Assembly (NCBI GenBank): GCA_046724655.1
Contig: JBKOWY010000024.1
Location: 1 to 6,297 of the forward strand
From: JALZAA01 sp046724655
GTDB taxonomy: Bacteria > Actinomycetota > Acidimicrobiia > IMCC26256 > JACDBD01
Reading direction: 5' to 3'
Length of the DNA stretch: 6,297 nt
In this document: positions 4,656 to 6,297 of the stretch, one piece after another
Position numbering within the stretch: the stretch's first letter is position 1
Layout: each line of letters starts with the position of its first letter
Program-made: the position numbers and the translations under genes
Notes under the pieces: generated by a model
Seen by the model: the letters and a program-made list of their open reading frames with translations, nothing else
Told to the model about the DNA's origin: nothing
The model's database searches: none

Positions 4656-5852
4656 CTAGCGAGACTGGATCGTCGTTGGGAGGCCGGCGAACCCGCGTAC
4701 GTTCACGGAATGGACGCGGACGGCGTGGTCCTCGTCTACGTCGTAGTCGGCCACACGGGCGACGAGCTCCTCGAGCACGACTCTCGCCTCTAGGCGCGCC
4801 AGCGACGCGCCGAGGCAGAAGTGACGGCCGAAGCCGAAGCTGGCGATCTCGCTCGTGTCGCGGCCGAGTCGATAGTCGTCGGCGTCGGGGAACACGCGCC
4901 GGTCGCGGTTTGCCGAGCCGACGAGCAGGAGCACGCGCGCGCCGGCCGGGATGACACCGCCGTGGAGGGGAACGTCGGCTTGCGCGAGCCGAGCCAGCAT
5001 CTGTGTCGACGTGTCGTAGCGCAGCGTCTCTTCCACCCACTCGGGGATGCGCTGCGGATCCGCGAACGGAACGCGGCGCTGGTCGGGGTTGCGCCACGCC
5101 CAGTACCAGGCGTTGCCAAGAAGTTTCGTGGTGGTCTCGTTGCCGGCGACGATCAGAAGGAAGAGGAACCCGGCGATCTCGTCGTCGGTGAGCCGGTCAC
5201 CGTCGACCTCGGCCTCGAGCAGCGCGGACGTGAGATCCCCCGTCGGACGCTTGCGGCGCGCCGCGATCAGCGCGGCGTAGTACGCCGACAGCTCGAGGGC
5301 GGCCTCCATGCCCGCCGGAGGCATGTCGGTCACACCCTCCTCGCGGTGCAGCACGAGGTCGGCGAGGCGCCGGAGCTCGTCCCGGTCGGCCGGGGACACG
5401 CCCACCAATTCGGAGATCACGTCCATCGGGACGCGGCCGGCGAGATCGCGTATGAAGTCGAACGTCCCGTGGGCGACGGCCGCGCTGAGGTGGCGCACGG
5501 TCAGCTCACGAATGTGCGGCTCGAGCGCGGCCACGCGCCGCGGCGTGAACCCCCGGGAGACGAGCGCCCGCATCCGGGTATGTCGAGGCGGGTCCATGGC
5601 GAGGAACGAGGTCGTGCGTTCCGCCTGCGGTCCCCAGACGTGGGGGTCGAGGGTCACGCCGTACGAGCTGGAGAAGCGCTGGCCGTCGCGGAACGCGGCG
5701 GCGACGTCGGCGTGGCGTGACAGCGCCCAGAAGTCGAGCTGCTCGTTGTGGTAGAGGGGCGCCTCTTCGCGGAGGCGGGCGTAGGTCGGGTACGGGTCCT
5801 CGTGGACGGCGTAGTCGTACGGGTCGTATCGGACGGCGCCGGCGACGACCAT
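4656..5852 (-). CDS. Cytochrome P450 (bacterial class I type)
   Basis: A complete soluble cytochrome P450 of 398 residues, the usual bacterial length. The start of the fold reads YDPYDYAVHEDPYPTYARLR (9-28). The C-helix motif DPPRHTRMR (87-95) carries the HxxxR heme-propionate contact. The I-helix has AGNET (236-240) with the acid-threonine pair for oxygen activation. The K-helix ExxR is Glu275-Arg278 (ETLR). The heme loop is FGFGRHFCLGASLAR (339-353) with the thiolate ligand Cys346. It should insert oxygen into a small hydrophobic substrate using electrons from a separate ferredoxin and reductase; neither is encoded here, and the substrate cannot be read from the sequence. The ATG at 5852 lies just before the conserved N-terminus and has only a weak GGAA upstream. 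The longer open frame to 6068 crosses the divergent gene and is not coding. The stop falls within ten bases of the lipoprotein remnant. Confidence 0.93.
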   Translation of the reverse strand: MVVAGAVRYDPYDYAVHEDPYPTYARLREEAPLYHNEQLDFWALSRHADVAAAFRDGQRFSSSYGVTLDPHVWGPQAERTTSFLAMDPPRHTRMRALVSRGFTPRRVAALEPHIRELTVRHLSAAVAHGTFDFIRDLAGRVPMDVISELVGVSPADRDELRRLADLVLHREEGVTDMPPAGMEAALELSAYYAALIAARRKRPTGDLTSALLEAEVDGDRLTDDEIAGFLFLLIVAGNETTTKLLGNAWYWAWRNPDQRRVPFADPQRIPEWVEETLRYDTSTQMLARLAQADVPLHGGVIPAGARVLLLVGSANRDRRVFPDADDYRLGRDTSEIASFGFGRHFCLGASLARLEARVVLEELVARVADYDVDEDHAVRVHSVNVRGFAGLPTTIQSR

Positions 5853-5938
5853 GTTTCCGGACAGTAGCCGGGTCGAGGTCGGCTGCCATGGGTGCCGGCG
5901 CGTCCCACGGAAGCGCGCAATGGGAGTAGACAGGCGAG
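5853..5938. promoter_or_regulatory. Divergent intergenic region (P450 / edge protein)
   Basis: These 86 bases separate two divergent starts and should contain both promoters. I see no strong -35/-10 pair. A short inverted repeat TCCCA (5903-5907) / TGGGA (5921-5925) and a GGGAG at 5922-5926 are present; neither is convincing as an operator. Confidence 0.3.
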
Positions 5939-6297
5939 GTGCTCGCCGACGCCTCGGGCCCGTTCGACGCCGGGTTCTCGCTCGCCGATCTCGGGCGTGC
6001 CCCGCTCGCCGTGCTCGGACGCGAGTACATGCTGCACGGGCAGCTCCAAGACCGCGCCGCGCTGCCACACGTGATGGCCCGCGCCGGCGCCGACGCGTGG
6101 GTCGGCGTCGCGATCGACGAGTGGATGAGCGCCAGCCCGATCTACTCGAAGCGAATGCAGCGCGTACTCCGGTTCACGGGCGACGACGTGCGCACGCTGT
6201 TCAAGAACCTGCAGCTCGACATCGGCTTCTCGCACCAGTACATGGACGTGCGCTACGAGCTGCACGACGAGCGGTCGGGCGAGTTCTGGTTGGCGTG
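5939..6297 (+). CDS. Conserved actinobacterial protein of unknown function, N-terminal part
   Basis: The first 119 codons of a gene that leaves the window at its right edge. I cannot assign a named family. The segments SPIYSKRMQRVLRFTGDDV, FKNLQLDIGFSHQYMDVRYE and LHDERSGEFWLA resemble a conserved hypothetical protein I associate with mycobacteria and other actinomycetes, in which the His-Asp-x-x-x-Gly-Glu-Phe stretch is well kept; this is memory, not a search result. There is no signal peptide or membrane helix in the visible part, and the N-terminal third (ADLGRAPLAVLGREYMLHGQ) looks helical. The GTG start at 5939 is the only candidate near an in-frame stop at 5927-5929; AGGCGAG abuts it and GGGAG lies 12 bases upstream. 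Almost all codons end in G or C. It is divergent from the P450 gene and may share its control region. Confidence 0.7.
   Translation, partial: MLADASGPFDAGFSLADLGRAPLAVLGREYMLHGQLQDRAALPHVMARAGADAWVGVAIDEWMSASPIYSKRMQRVLRFTGDDVRTLFKNLQLDIGFSHQYMDVRYELHDERSGEFWLA

Noticed and set aside
5853..6068. In-frame upstream extension of the P450 to 470 residues
   Set aside because: It runs antisense through the divergent conserved gene and is arginine-rich; P450 homology begins just after the ATG at 5852.
1..6297. CRISPR arrays, tRNA or rRNA genes, insertion sequences, integrases, toxin-antitoxin pairs
   Set aside because: No spaced direct repeats, cloverleaf or rRNA-like stretches, terminal inverted repeats or recombinase motifs were seen on either strand.

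Overview
This is a window of high-GC DNA, almost certainly from an actinomycete (Actinomycetota). Codons end overwhelmingly in G or C. The gene content fits: an F420-dependent luciferase-like oxidoreductase of the TIGR03557 type, a DUF1345 membrane protein, a stand-alone three-helix-bundle dimerization domain protein, a small Rho_N-domain protein, a class I bacterial cytochrome P450, and a conserved protein whose style I associate with mycobacteria and relatives. The class within the phylum cannot be fixed from this sequence.

Layout, left to right. The 3' end of a DUF1345 membrane protein gene (+) is followed by a probable intrinsic terminator. A minus-strand block follows: a small three-helix-bundle protein with a visible promoter, and upstream of it an unrecognised coding region that appears to change frame and lacks a good start. 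A long hairpin separates this block from the F420-dependent oxidoreductase gene (-). Divergent from that is a small Rho_N/SAP-like protein gene (+), which converges on an endonuclease/exonuclease/phosphatase-fold hydrolase gene (-). Only 23 bases away, and divergent from it, is a glycerophosphodiester phosphodiesterase gene (+). Next is the wreck of a secreted lipoprotein gene (+), with a signal peptide and a C-terminal half but shifted frames. It converges on a complete cytochrome P450 gene (-). At the right edge, divergent from the P450, is the 5' part of a conserved actinobacterial protein (+).

Strand switches are frequent and genes are single or in pairs, so there is no large operon and no evident pathway. 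The EEP-fold hydrolase and the GDPD are both metal-dependent phosphoesterases sharing a tiny divergent gap, which hints at shared control of phosphodiester or phospholipid turnover. The P450 and the edge protein may share a divergent promoter region. I found no tRNA, rRNA, CRISPR array, transposase, integrase or phage gene, and nothing I could defend as a new defence or mobile system. The points most worth a second look are the decayed lipoprotein gene, the frame switch near 1200, the hairpin at 1287-1325, the 23-base divergent gap, and the altered motifs in the GDPD.
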